Positions 27,930-40,918 of a stretch of 64,000 nt of DNA are shown piece by piece. Under the pieces are notes generated by a model. The model saw only the letters and a program-made list of their open reading frames with translations, was not told the origin of the DNA and searched no databases. This DNA is from Blastocystis sp. Blastoise (taxonomy: Eukaryota; Sar; Bigyra; Opalinata; Blastocystidae). The translations under genes were made by a program, and so were the position numbers. The stretch lies in NCBI GenBank assembly GCA_039096225.1, contig JBBPEB010000014.1, positions 1,995,501-2,059,500 on the forward strand, written 5' to 3'. The first letter of the stretch is position 1, and each line of letters opens with the position of its first letter.

Positions 27930-29890
27930 TCTTATACTTTATAATGCCTTATACATTATACCTTATACATTATACAAAATATCTTCTCGTACCTTATACC
28001 TTATTATACCTTCTTATACCTTCTTATACCTATTTATACCTTCTTATACCTTCTAATAACGTATAATACATTATACCCTATAACTTCTTATACCTTATAC
28101 CTACTTATATCTTATACCTACTTATATCTTATACCTACTTATACCTTATACCTACTTATACCTTATACCTACTTATACCTTATACCTACTTATATCTTAT
28201 ACCTTATTATACCTACTTATACCTTATTATACCTTATTATACCTTATTATACCTACTTATACCTACTTATACCTACTTATACCTACTTATACCTACTTAT
28301 ATCTTATACCTTATTATACCTACTTATACCTACTTATACCTATTTATACCTTATACCTATTTATACCTTCTTATACCCACTTATACCTTATACCTACTTA
28401 TACCTTATACCTACTTATATCTTATACCTTATTATACCTACATATACCTTATTATACCTTATACCTACTTATACCTATTAATACCTACTTATACCTATTA
28501 ATACCTACATATACCTTATTATACCTTATACCTACTTATACCTACTTATACCTACTTATACCTTCTTATACCCACTTATACCTTATACCTACTTATACCT
28601 ACTTATACCTACTTATACCTATTAATACCTACTTATACCTACTTATACCTATAAATACCTACTTATACCTACTTATACCTATAAATACCTACTTATACCT
28701 ACTTATACCTACTTATACCTACTTATACCTACTTATACCTACTTATACCTACTTATACCTACTTATACCTATTTATACCTATTTATACCTTATACCTACT
28801 TATACCTACTTATACCTATTAATACCTATTAATACCTACATATACCTACATATACCTACTTATACCTACTTATATTTTATTATACCTACTTATACCTACT
28901 TATACCTACTAATACCTACTTATACCTACTTATACCTATTTATACCTACTTATACCTTATACCTACTTATACCTACTAATACCTACTTATACCTACTTAT
29001 ATCTTCTTATACCTACTTATACCTACTAATACCTACTTATACCTACTAATACCTACTTATACCTACTTATACCTACTTATACCTTCTTATACCTACTTAT
29101 ACCTTATACCTACTTATACCTACTAATACCTACTTATACCTACTAATACCTACTTATACCTAATAATACCTACTTATACCTAATAATACCTTCTTATACC
29201 TACTTATACCTACTTATACCTACTTATACCTTATTATACCCACTTATACCTTATACCTACTAATACCTTCTTATACCCACTTATATCTTCTTATACCTAC
29301 TTATACCTACTAATACCTACTTATACCTACTAATACCTACTTATACCTATTTATACCTTATACCTACTTATACCTTCTTATACCTACTTATACCTACTTA
29401 TACCTTCTTATACCTACTTATACCTACTTATACCTACTTATACCTACTTATACCTTCTTATACCTTATACCTACTTATACCTACTTATACCTACTTATAC
29501 CTACTTATACCTACTTATACCTATTAATACCTACTTATACCTACTTATACCTACATATACCTACTTATACCTACATATACCTACTTATACCTACTTATAT
29601 CTTATTATACCTACTTATACCTACTAATACCTACTAATACCTACTAATACCTACTTATACCTTCTTATACCTTATACCTAATAATACCTACTTATACCTT
29701 ATACCTAATAATACCTACTTATACCTTATACCTACTTATACCTACTTATACCTTATACCTACTTATACCTAATAATACCTACTTATACCTACTTATACCT
29801 TATAATATCTACTTATACCTTATAATATCTACTTATACCTTATAATATCTACTTATACCTTATAATATCTACTTATACCTTATAACATCT
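27930..29890. repeat. 2-kb TATACC minisatellite (10-bp unit ACTTATACCT with variants)
   Basis: A dense tandem array of about 190 units. The main unit is ACTTATACCT; variants start TCTT, ATTA, ATTT, ACAT or TAAT, and a shortened TTATACC unit is interspersed. Variants are locally clustered (for example runs of the main unit at about 28690-28770, and a final block of five TATAATATCT-containing units at 29800-29890), which shows local amplification. The array ends about 120 bp beyond the stop codon of the TNP2-like transposase gene. The ATACC core also occurs in the subterminal sequence of the CACTA-like element at 7.25-12.67 kb. Confidence 0.97.
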
Positions 29891-30010
29891 ACTTATTTTA
29901 TAACAAAACAAAGAATGTAAATAAAGAAATACAATTTTTTAATATAACAGGAATAGACTATTATATAAATTAGAAAGTTATAATAAACATTGAAACATAA
30001 TTAAAAAAAT

Positions 30011-33005
30011 TTAGTTATTATCATCTTCATATAAAATTGCTTTGTATGGTATAAAAACAGATACAATATATGAATCTTTTCTATTTATCTTCTTCAAAGT
30101 TGAGTTGTTGTTATTATTCTCTCCTATCTATAGAAATTATATATATATTGAAATACAATAGATTACTTACATATTCACCGTTGATATCATTAGTTATTTC
30201 TTTCGATATACCGAAATCTACACATATAATATTAAATGGTTTCATTGAGTCTAAAAGAAAGTATTCGTAATCTGTCTCTAGTTGGGATGTAATTGTTTTA
30301 GAACGATTAATAAAGTATGCATATAGTCTTGATTGACTGTAGTTTGAAACAGGATACTTATGCAACTTTAATATTAATACGTCTTCTATTTGTATGAAAG
30401 ATAGTATACTATACAAAAAAGGATGCATTACAAAGTCTCCAGAATCAGACTGGATTGGGGAGATTCTTAATATATATGAATTATTTTTGGCTCCTTCTGT
30501 TAATCCTTTATATACTCTGAATAGAATATTATTATTCACTATAACAGAATCATAACAATATTTTCTCAGTAATTTAAATTTATCAAGCAATTTGGTTTGG
30601 ATATCTATGTTATTTCTTATTATCTCTTCTCTTCTATAAGGAGTGTCTGACTCATGAAATACTTCCGAAAAAAGCTTGGATTGAATTAAAGAAGAGCATT
30701 TAGAAGATAATAATAATATTATTGCAAGTTTATCTCTGTCTATGATATTTGGCAGAGAGTGGCTTTCTTTACCCTTAAATGATTTTATTTCTGGATTATC
30801 TTTAATTAGAATCTCTTTATGTTGTAAGGATGTAAATCTACCGTCATTTGTATTGTTATCAGCAGTAGTAGAAGATATCTGAGGTGCTATATGTATCTGT
30901 ATTGATTCTTGATCCTGAACTTTGATTATTACTGACTCATTAAACGATTTTGTTCCTTTAGTTATTCTCTTGATATTACGATATGATCTTTCTGCTTCCC
31001 AAGTCGAAGTATAGAAAAGAGAACCACAGTCCCTGATACATGACGCTAAATGCTTTATACTATGAATTTGAGTTGTTATTAAAGCAGAAGGTAGAATAGA
31101 TTCAATTATGGATACGAATTGAATACATTTCTTCTCAAAAGTGAGTAGATTATCCTTTTCTGTTATTGGATTAATTCTCATTATATCACTAATAAGAGAA
31201 CCAAATATTTCTATTATTAGTATTAAAGGTGAATCTTCATAAGTAAAATCAGATAGAAGGATAGGAAATACTGTTGAAAAAAGAAGAATACGTGTATGTG
31301 ATGTTGATGAATAGAAGTTCAAGTCATTTAGAATAGATATAAGTTGATACATATCAGTATCATATAATATATTCATATCTTTTATTCTTTCCATAATAAT
31401 CTTCTTGTTTTCCTCATTTAGCGATATTCTTGTAATGAAGTCTTGCATTTCATTTTGAGACATAGTATATTTTAATTTGGAATAAGCGTTTGTCTTTGGA
31501 TAATTCCATAGGTACTCCATGAGTGATGTAGCTACATTATTTATTAAGTGCATTGGATCAAGGGAACATGATTGAAGTATATTGAAGTATGTAAGTTTAC
31601 TGAATCCTAGATTTCTTTCTTCTGGACTCACTTCATTTGTTCCAGGTATTATTGAAGAAGATGATTCAGATGAACGAAGAACAGGACTATATAATGTTAA
31701 CGAGTCACTATATATGCTTGATGAAGGAATCTCTAATGGTGATGATAAGGATACACACATATTTGCATCAATATTTGATTCATCGATGTAATCTACTATA
31801 ATGTTGTTTGTATTCATAGGATCATTTGGACAATAAGTTGGTATAAAAAATGTTGTTATTCCTTCATCTGAAATTCTGAATTCTCGAGATTCTTCATAAC
31901 AACACTTGATTCCTTCATGAAATGCAGAATCTCTAGATCTACGTACTGTCATTCTACAAAAACGGCACGGCTGTACACTTGAAGATGAAGGTGTGTTTAC
32001 CATTTTTGAGACTGCAGGGTAATCTCCATATACATTGAGTAGAATTCCTATTACCCGTTTTGTTTCTTGAATGCTATCTATATAAATATCTAATCCTTCA
32101 TTTAAAAGTTGAAACTCGCTGCTAAGTATATCAATTAAGGGAGAGATCATATTACTCGTGGGGCATGCATAACACCATAATTTTCGATGATCATATTTCC
32201 GTTGCTGGTTATAATTAAGAAGTTTAAGAGTTATAGGATAACTGGATTTATTTTCTTCCTTTTGAGGCTTATTAAATACAGTTATCCCATCAGAAGTCAC
32301 AGAAAAAAAGAGGAAAATATCGCCTTTTTCTACAAGAGGTTGCGTATATTTATAAAATGTAGAACCATAAAAGAAATAAGGAATATCAACTAATGTATTT
32401 TGTGTTATGTCACGAGTATCCATCTCTGATGTTTGAATATAATAGTCTTCATGACTATGAAGACTTAGCAGTTGCATTATATCGTCCTTCTTGTAAAACG
32501 ATATATCTTCTAGAAGATCAGCATTAGAAAGAAGTCTTTTTATTCGTGGGATAATAGGAAGTATTGTTGTATGATACATTTCTATAGAATATAGTGAATA
32601 GTACAATTTTATTAAGTATTTATTAAGATACTTAAATATCATTATATATATATACTATCATCTGAAATATCGTTATGCTCGAAACATTTAATATCGTCGT
32701 AAGATAGGCTGTTTCTAGAAGATGTAGCATTTGTAATTTTTAAACATTCAGGACATATATAAAGTCTCAATGAAGCTGGAAAGAAGAATTGTTTAGATCT
32801 AATGCTTCTGATGTATGTTTGTGAGTCATAATTGCTATTCAGAAGTGTACTATAACTACTATCTACCAATTTGAACGTTGAATTTGTATAAACCAAAATA
32901 TCATGGAATTTTTCATATGGAAGTTCCAGCGTTACCCACAGCTTATAGGCTTCATCTTCTAATTCATCTTTAATTGATTTTGATCCATAAATCGTTGCTT
33001 TATTC
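30011..33005 (-). CDS. TNP2-like transposase of a CACTA/EnSpm element (5' end not found)
   Basis: Likely DDE transposase of the plant and fungal TNP2 type (Transposase_21 family). Exons: about 33005-32655, then the large exon 32570-30169 after a 74-nt intron, and a last exon 30124-30011 after a GTAAGT intron. The joined protein is about 950 aa. Family-like features in order: a Cys/His zinc-binding patch (CPEC near 32750, CFEH near 32685); the VTSDGITVFNKPQ block near 32300; a block on cytoplasmic transposase lines, IGILLNVYGDYPAVSKMVN, near 32000; CRFCRMTV, the second zinc patch; and LDPMHLINNVATSLMEYL near 31550. No stop codon or frameshift interrupts the large exon, so it may still be active. 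The first exon found opens after a tatatag acceptor with no ATG, so an upstream exon is missing. The 2-kb TATACC array lies directly downstream and a basic-protein gene lies divergently upstream. Element ends were not identified. Confidence 0.65.
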
Positions 33006-34158
33006 TATATATATAGTAATATTTAAATAATGCATATAAGAAGTAAAAATAGCACAGTTTATAAATAAAAAGCAATAATATATAAATATAATTATTATTT
33101 ATATTAGAAACTAATCTAAATAAATATATTGATTACAATTCATTTTTATTTGCTCTGAAATATATAATAGTAATTTAATTATGGATATTTATATAAAGTT
33201 AGATATTTATTATGTAATAGTAATATATTCTAAATTATAATATTACAAAAAAAAAATTGCTAGAGTATTTACTATATAATACCTTATTATATAAATACGA
33301 TATATATATATAAAGGTTAAAATGAATAATATATGATATGGAAATATAAAAGCTTATTATTTATACTGCTATTTCAATAATTTGGCGAAGTATAACGCTA
33401 TTTTTGCGAATATCCTGGGCTATAGACAACATATGAAGATTCATGTAATGAAATATAATAAAAGTTTAACTAGTATACAATATATATTGGCTATAAGATG
33501 TTAAACCAATAGATAGCTGATAATTAGTTAGTTATATATTATATAAAATGAAATAATCAATTGAGAATTTAATGAAATAAGCTTATTAATAAATTTAATT
33601 GTTTAGATATTTTTGATAATACTTTATTATACATACTTTCATTAAATGTGTTAATTAAAATGTTTATTTGATTATGGTTGCTTATGGATACATTTCTTTG
33701 AATTGATTCTAAAAATATTGAAACAGTATATAATTATAATTGATATGCAATCTGGTCAAAAAATAGATAGATATGTACTAATCACTGATGGTTTTTTATG
33801 CGCTTTAAAATGCTTTACGGTTGTCATGTTTTATGAAGTAAAGAAAATGGTATTAAGAGTCAATAATTGTTTCTTTAACATAAGTAAAAATGACAAAGGA
33901 TATTACTACAATAGCCTGCATTATGTTATATTTTTGAAAAAATAGTGATTATTTGCATATATATATTCGAACGTGGAAAACGATTATTATGAAAATAGTA
34001 TGAAAGATCCAATAATAAAAGAATCTGTTTATTTATGGCCATTATTTCCAAAAAATCACGGTTATATAGGATATTACGCAAAAATATAATTCTGTTGTGT
34101 TTTAGTTGTTTTTCTTTAACCAGTTAATTATTTTTTATTATATCAGCAGACAAAAAAA
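33006..34158. other. Divergent intergenic region between TNP2-like gene and basic-protein gene
   Basis: About 1.15 kb of AT-rich DNA between two genes reading outwards. It should hold both promoters and the missing first exon of the TNP2-like gene. A frame at 33703-33945 has no recognisable content. No inverted-repeat element end was seen. Confidence 0.45.
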
Positions 34159-35019
34159 ATGAATTCATCAGTGGTTAGCGATATTTCATCAACAGATGAA
34201 ACCATTTCTGCTGTTACTTATGATAAAAATAAAACACATGGTAAGAAAAAATTGAAATCACTTCATCGACTAAAACGAAGAACAGTTAAACAAGTCAAAT
34301 CCTTTTTCAAAGGGTTCGAAGACTTGATTAATGGTGGTATTGTAATTTTTTATTATTTTGTAATTATTTTAGGACCGTATAATTATTCCTGTGACATGGA
34401 AGTTGAAGTCTTTTTGAGAAAACTCTGTGTAAAACACCTTGGATATTCTGGATCTTATACATCTTCAAAAAAGAAAATATATGTATGTATTATTTACCTA
34501 TTTAGCTTAAAATCATTACATATTAAGTATTATTTTATATATAGGATGCAGTTAATTTAATTCCTATGGTTTTATCTGACGAAGAACGGACGAATTCTAT
34601 ATATATGTGGGAAAAGAAAAAGGATGCGTATAATTTAAACTTGAATAGCGATTTATTTATAAAAATATCGTCAATTATATGGAATACTTTACATGATGAA
34701 GATGCTGAGTATTTTAATGATCCTTTTCAAGTTCAAATAGTGGTTGCTAACTGTTTCAGAAACAAAAAATACAAAAGCTCGATTCTAAAATTCTTTAGAA
34801 TATCACCAATATCTTTTCCTAATGATGAAGGTGCTCAAAATAATATAGAAACAAATTCATTATTTGTATATATATTTATATTATACTTATTTTATTCTAT
34901 TTCTATAGTCTGCTACTTATACAGCATATCGTATTCTTGATGATTTGTGTAAGGGTTGCAGCGAAAAACTGTCCTTACTGGCTAAGCTTCAAGAAAATTA
35001 TATAAATTATGAATTTTAG
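34159..35019 (+). CDS. Unknown basic protein, 239 aa, divergent from TNP2-like transposase
   Basis: I do not recognise this protein. Four exons join cleanly: 34159-34336, 34373-34482, 34545-34865 and 34909-35019, with introns of 36, 62 and 43 nt (gtat starts and tag ends). The frame stays open over 239 codons and each intron would otherwise introduce a stop or a Tyr/Ile run, which supports a real gene. The N-terminus is Ser/Thr-rich, followed by a strongly basic stretch (GKKKLKSLHRLKRRTVKQVK, residues ~30-50), then a mixed helical region with two Cys (YNYSCDMEVEVFLRKLC) and a C-terminal part ending LAKLQENYINYEF with a CKGC pair. The basic patch suits nucleic-acid binding or nuclear entry. 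Because it is transcribed away from a transposase gene, it could be the element's second protein (TNP1/TnpA-like), but it may simply be a host gene. Confidence 0.6.
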
Positions 35020-36631
35020 TATGTTTAATACTTTTAATAAATTGATACTCTACATATACAATATATATATATACAGACATATATTTATATATATATTATT
35101 ATGTATTATATCTAATTGTTAAATATTTATAGACCACTTTTATACTTGGTTCTTTGATTTGCTGCCAAGTATTTGTGCTGTATATATATATATTTCATTT
35201 ATTAACTAAAATATATATAGGATGAAAAGTTGTTGTCTGGTTTAATACATTGTTGAATATTATTTTTGTATATATGTATATTTATGTATTATTTCTTTCC
35301 ATTATTCACTATAGTTCTATATATAGTATTCAAACTATGCTAGTTTTTCAATTATTACCATTATCTATGTATGCTATATTATTTGTGTACTATATTATTT
35401 AGAATTCGATTTAAAATTTGTAGATACAAATTTAATTCAAAAATTGCTTTGTTTGTATATATATCATTATATCTTGTTTATTTATTTTAGATGTTTATAA
35501 TTGCTTAGAGTTATTTTTCAGAAATGATTTGGTCTTCATTAGTTGAGAAAACAATTAAACGCTTATTTCTCTACTTATTTTTAAATATTATATGTGTTTT
35601 ATATGTTTTTTAATAAAAAAGTAAATTGTTTTGTTAAATATTAGTAGATTAATAATATTACTGAAAATTTCCTGAATTTAATAGATCGAATATTTAAACC
35701 GATTTCTATAATTGTAATAATTGCTGTTTCTGCAATTGTGATAATTGGTATTTCCGAAGTTATAATAATTGGTATTTCCGCAATTGTAGTAATTGGTATT
35801 TCCGCAATCGCAATAATTGCCATTTCTGCAATCGCAATAATTGCCATTTTTACAGTTGCAATTTTAACAATTGCGGAAATATTGCCAATTCGATGTAGTA
35901 GTGCCAGAAAAACCGTAAATATGCCTACTAGTGAATGAATATTTTATATTATCTTGTTTAAAAAAAGAAATATATTATAAGTATTAAAATCAATTGTGAA
36001 AAGCAATCACGAAACTTTCTTTTGTATTAAATAATATTTAGTTAATTCTGAAAAACGAATTTCTTCTTTTAACTTATTTCAATTCATAAAAAAGAGTGAA
36101 CAGAATATACTAAATTTTCATCTTTAAACGATAATCATCTTCAATTAGTTACTAAAAGAAAAATGTTAGTAAAGAATATCATATTCACAATTAATTCTGT
36201 CTTTTGTGGTTTTATTTTATTTTCATAATGTGTGGTCTTTGTACAGATTTGTAGGGGTCATGCTGAATTTTTTCATTTATTTATAAATAAAACTATAAAA
36301 AAAATAAAATATCTGGAATATTTTACAAAATAATCGTTAAAACCGATTCATTGTGTCAACACTCATTACTGGTCAAACACTACATACCAAGAGTCACTTC
36401 CCCTTCATTTTTTTACTAAAAATACATTAAGGGTATATATAAAACTCGTACCGATTTACGTACAAAAACATGACATATTATTATAAACATTATGAAACAT
36501 AAAACTAGTTTGATACCTATTGAAATCTATTTTATGATCTTTTTCTCATAATATATTTTTTAAAGCAGACATATATATTTATATTTATATTTTTTTCCAT
36601 TCTATTAATTATCTTTTTCATCCAACTAAAA
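35020..36631. other. Intergenic with a repeat array, no gene seen
   Basis: AT-rich spacer between the basic-protein gene and MFS transporter 1. Apart from the 24-bp repeats near 35.7 kb I see no coding or RNA feature. Confidence 0.5.
35711..35870. repeat. 24-bp tandem repeat with AATTG(G/C) and CCGCAAT motifs
   Basis: About six imperfect 24-bp units of the type ATTGGTATTTCCGCAATTGTAATA, diverging to ATTGCCATTTCTGCAATCGCAATA. The units are locally GC-richer than the surroundings and contain short palindromes (GCAATTGC-like). Both strands read as Ile/Ala repeats, so the two overlapping frames are artefacts of the repeat. It sits 0.7 kb beyond the basic-protein gene. Confidence 0.9.
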
Positions 36632-37611
36632 ATGTTTTCATTTCAACTATTTATTGTTTTTGCAACAGTGACAATCGATTGTTTTGGGACTTCTCTTATG
36701 ATGGCTGTTATTCCTTTCTTTTCGGAAAAAGTTGGAGGAACAGGATTCGAAATGGGAATGTTCTATACTGCTTATTCTGTTACTCAAATGATAAGTAAGA
36801 ATAACAATTTTTATCATCATATCTTTTTTTCAGGTATATTTTTTATGGGACCCTTATCAGACAAATATGGAAGACGATTCTTTTTATTATTGTCATTATT
36901 CGGATCTTTCACAGGTATTCTGATTACTCATTTAGTCACATTGAGTATATTCCTTTAGGTCCATTATTTCAATCCTTTGCTCCATCAATGCTTGTCATGA
37001 ACATTTTAAGAGCATATACAGGTATTCTAGCTGGTAGTATGACTATCGGTCAAGCTTCAATTGCTGATATGTTTCCACTTGAAAAGCGAGGAAGCTACTT
37101 TAGTTTCCTCCTTGGAATCACTGCTTCAGCCTATATCTTAGGTCCAGTTATTGGAGGGGTTTTAGGAGAAATCTCTCTTCAAATGCCTTTGTATGTTATT
37201 CTAATGTAATAAATATATTTTCTATCTATCTAGTTGGATTTCTTCAATTTGTGCATTTATTGTCTTTATAATAGCTATATTTTGTCTAAAAGAAACGAAT
37301 GCAACAGTTATTAAAAAGACAGAATTAAAAACAAAAAAACATACTCTTCTAAAGAAAACTGGTTTAAGTATATATACTTTATAATATCAACTATATACAT
37401 ATCTATATAGCTATTGAAGAGAATAAACAAGTTGATGAAATTAGAATGGAACTAACCAAACTTAACTCAAAAAGTATGCTTATTTATATAATAATATATA
37501 TATATATATATTATTATAATATAGAAACAAAAGAAGAAAAGAAATCCATGAAAAACGACTGGAATATTCATATGGTATGTTCACTTTTATATATATATAT
37601 ATATTTATATA

Positions 37612-37643
<32 letters not shown>

Positions 37644-38897
37644 CATTTTAGATATTCTGGCTAGTTATTCGATGTATAAATGAATGTATTTGTATTATTC
37701 TCTCCAGTTAGTATTTTTTTATTATCCTTATCTTATATAACAATATACTATAGTTATGGACTTTATATTATCTCCAAACTCAATGCCACATCTATGCATT
37801 ATAGGTATGTATTCTATTCACTCTTTCTTTTTATATATTCTATTCATACTTTCTTTTATATATTCTATTCACTCTTTCTTTTTATATATTCATATGTATG
37901 TAGTCTGACACTCTGTGGTACAGGAATAGCTACAGTCATTGTTCAACTCATTTTCTTCCCTCTTTTCAGAGAAAAACTTCACTTTAGTGTTGGTATGTTA
38001 ACTATATTCTCATAATCTCACTCATATTCCTACATTACTATCATTTATTGCTATAGTATATATTGCAATCGTTGGAGCCATTATTATGCGTATATATATT
38101 CTCTTTATACATTTCTTTATAACCTTTCTCATCATATATATATAGTTGGTGCTACAATACTAGCTACACTTGCCCCTTCTCCCTGGTATGCTGTCTTAGG
38201 AGGATCTTGTATATTCGTCGGATATGCTTTTATTAACCCCATTCCCATTACTGTCCTCTCTGTATATATATTGAATAATTATAACATCTACATTCTATCT
38301 CCTTTCTCATCTTCATAGATTCAAGCACCTCCTGAATGTCAAGGAGAAGTACTCTCAGTTGGTATATATATACATCATTTCTCAATTATTAATTGGTTCT
38401 CTTTCATAGCTACTATTGTATCTCAAGCTGCATATATTATTATTCCTCTTCTTTATGGTTCCTTCTACGATTTCTCTCCCTTCTGGACCATTTCATCCAC
38501 TATTGCCTTTGGTAATTATATCTCATTACTCATTATATTTATCCTTTATATACTCATATTACACCTATATAGCTGGAATAGTGGTCATTCTCTTACTTAT
38601 TTTCTTGTGTGTTCCTGGAAGCCTCACCTGTGCAGACAAAAAAGAAATAAGCAGTATATATATTATATTCATAATGATAATATGATTCATATAGACATTC
38701 AAGAAGAAAAACTTCCTTCAAAATCAGAAAAGACAAAGGAATCGAAAGACTCAACATCTGATTGTAATTCACTTTCTGTTAATACAAATAATGACTCAAT
38801 TATGATATCTACACAATCTAACTCACTTAGTATAAGCTCCATTTCTGATACTTCCATACCTCTCCCTGAACAAGTAATTGTCAACATTTCTTTATAA
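36632..38897 (+). CDS. MFS transporter 1, DHA1-type proton antiporter
   Basis: A 12-helix membrane transporter of the major facilitator superfamily, probably exporting a small molecule against protons. It is split into about a dozen exons (36632-36794, 36834-36914, 36959-37190, 37234-37367 and onwards; last coding base 38897). Family motifs: the loop 2-3 motif GPLSDKYGRRFF; the helix 4 arginine in NILRAYTGILAGS; and the antiporter motif ILGPVIGGVLG in helix 5. A charged central loop after helix 6 (KKTELKTKKH, then an acidic/Lys-rich part spread over tiny exons at about 37411-37575) separates the two halves. The second half includes IQAPPECQGEVLSV and YGSFYDFSPFWTISS. The C-terminal ~65 residues are a hydrophilic Ser/Glu/Lys tail ending VIVNISL. 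The substrate is unknown. A paralogue lies at 51.06-53.62 kb. Confidence 0.8.
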
Positions 38898-40307
38898 TAT
38901 ATAAACTCTTCTTTATCAATCATCACATACACTTTTATTAACTTATAAATTATTTTCCTAAAATACATTTCAACATATTCTCTTCATCTGCCTATTCTTA
39001 TAGTATAAATAGTATATTATTATAAATAAATTACAATTTACTCCCCATAACATTTTGTTATGATAAATACAAAATATTATATATATTATTATTATTTATT
39101 ATTCTACTATTATTATTATTTTATTCTTATTTTAATTCTATTATTATTTTTATCATTATTATTATCCCAAAAAACTGTTTTTTCTCCATATTTTGTTTTA
39201 CACTTATTATTTTATTTTTAATTTTCTCTAAAATTTTATAATTTATATACATATATATACTACTAGTTAAAGATTAAGGCATCATTGTTTTATTTTTCGT
39301 ATTTGTTTTGTTTAGTTCTTCAATAATAACAACATTTTAGTTATGTTTTTATTCAGTTTTTTGTTACAATTCGATTCACAACACATACAATGAAAAAATG
39401 ATTTTCAATGATCTTATTATTATGTTTGAATCAATAGTATTTATTAATTAAATATATATATGTTTGTAAATAAAACTTATCTAAAATAATGTTGCTATAA
39501 ATAAATATACACCAAATTTTTTCATAACGCTTATCATTAAAATGGAATAATCATAGTAATTATACTATGAATTAATATGATTTATTATTGATTATTTATA
39601 AAACCATCTTGAGTATGAATCTGTTTTTATAAAAATATATCCAACTAGCTTATTTAGCATCTAACGAAAAACAACAAGCTCTATTAGAATTAAAATGAAT
39701 CAAACAAAAAATCTTTCATCTGAAATCTAATTTAAAAAAAAAATGAAATTATGAAAGTTATAGTATCCTTTTTTATAAACAAAAGTGATTCTTTTTATAT
39801 ATCATTCGAGTAACAAATATCAATTCACTATTGATATCAAACTCATATGTCAAAGAAAAAAAATACAAAAAATGAATTTAATTAAAAAAAAATTAATAAT
39901 TATACAATGACAATTGTATGTTGATTGTATACTTTTTTAGTATTCAATTGATTATATTTCGATATTATTATATATATAATGTATAAATTGTTATTGTATA
40001 GAATGTATGTGTTTTTTTGTATTAATTTTCTAAGTATAAAGAAATTGAAAATCAATAATAATTCTTGATTGATATTCTATATTTCTATAAAATATATATA
40101 TATCCTTGTTTATTAAATATAAAACAAACAAAATAATACATTCATATTTTTCATAAGATCTAGATAATTGTCAAATACACGATTTGTTTATGAAAATTTA
40201 CTTTTTTTATCTCCGAAACATATCTGACATCTTTTGTTACTCATGAACAAGTTTTCATATTTAAAGTCTTTGATTTTGAATATATAAAGAAAAAAACATA
40301 CTGCTAC
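38898..40307. other. AT-rich intergenic, no gene seen
   Basis: Follows MFS transporter 1 and runs to the first hAT-type terminus. AT-rich with T and A runs; nothing recognisable. Confidence 0.5.
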
Positions 40308-40720
40308 AAGAGCGGTTCAAAAGTTGCGAAAAAAAATTGTGATACATTTTATCAAGCATTTATAGGTCAATCGGATATTTATAATCAAATTTAAGGAAAA
40401 CAATATAACGAGAAAGATTAATGTAAATCTTACGAAAAAATAATCAATCTCGAATAGTATCATCAAATTCAAATGATAAAGTCAACTCAATTGATTCATA
40501 TCAAACTCAAATAATAATAGATCAATTGAGATAATTCTAATTAACTGGAAACAAAAAAAAATAACAAGAATGATTAATATAAATCTTATGGAAATATGAT
40601 CAATCTCGAATAGCATTATCAAGCATAAATAATTAAATCAAATCAATCTTTTCATATCAAACTCAAACAATAAATGTTTTTTGGATAAAACGAGTTTGAT
40701 AAAAAAAAGTTTAACATTTG

Positions 40721-40918
40721 TAGAGCGGTTCAGAAGTTGCGACAAAGTTGTGACAAGTTGCGACAAGTTGCGACACTTTTTAAATATTATTTATAGACCC
40801 AATACTTATTATATTATATATTTAAATATATAATTATAAAGATATTTTCATGATGATTACATAAAGAATTTTTAAATAAATTAAAAATAAGTTTAACACC
40901 CAAAATAAGCGTTTTACA
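40721..40918 (-). repeat. Inverted fragment of hAT right end
   Basis: Begins TAGAGCGGTTCAGAAGTTGC, then continues as the reverse complement of the sequence preceding the right end at 43217 (shared blocks near 40850-40915 and 43020-43090, including the reverse complement of AAAACGCTTATTTTGGG-like sequence). It is cut abruptly at 40918 by the next left terminus, as expected if a second copy inserted into it. Confidence 0.7.

Noticed and set aside
27872-28066. 64-aa frame at the start of the satellite
   Set aside because: It reads into TATACC repeat units and shows no domain or splice-supported continuation.
27930-29890. CRISPR array or telomere
   Set aside because: The repeats are short, contiguous and lack spacers, the genome is eukaryotic, and the unit is not telomere-like.
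35641-35938. Two overlapping Ile/Ala-rich frames on opposite strands
   Set aside because: Both are products of the 24-bp tandem repeat.
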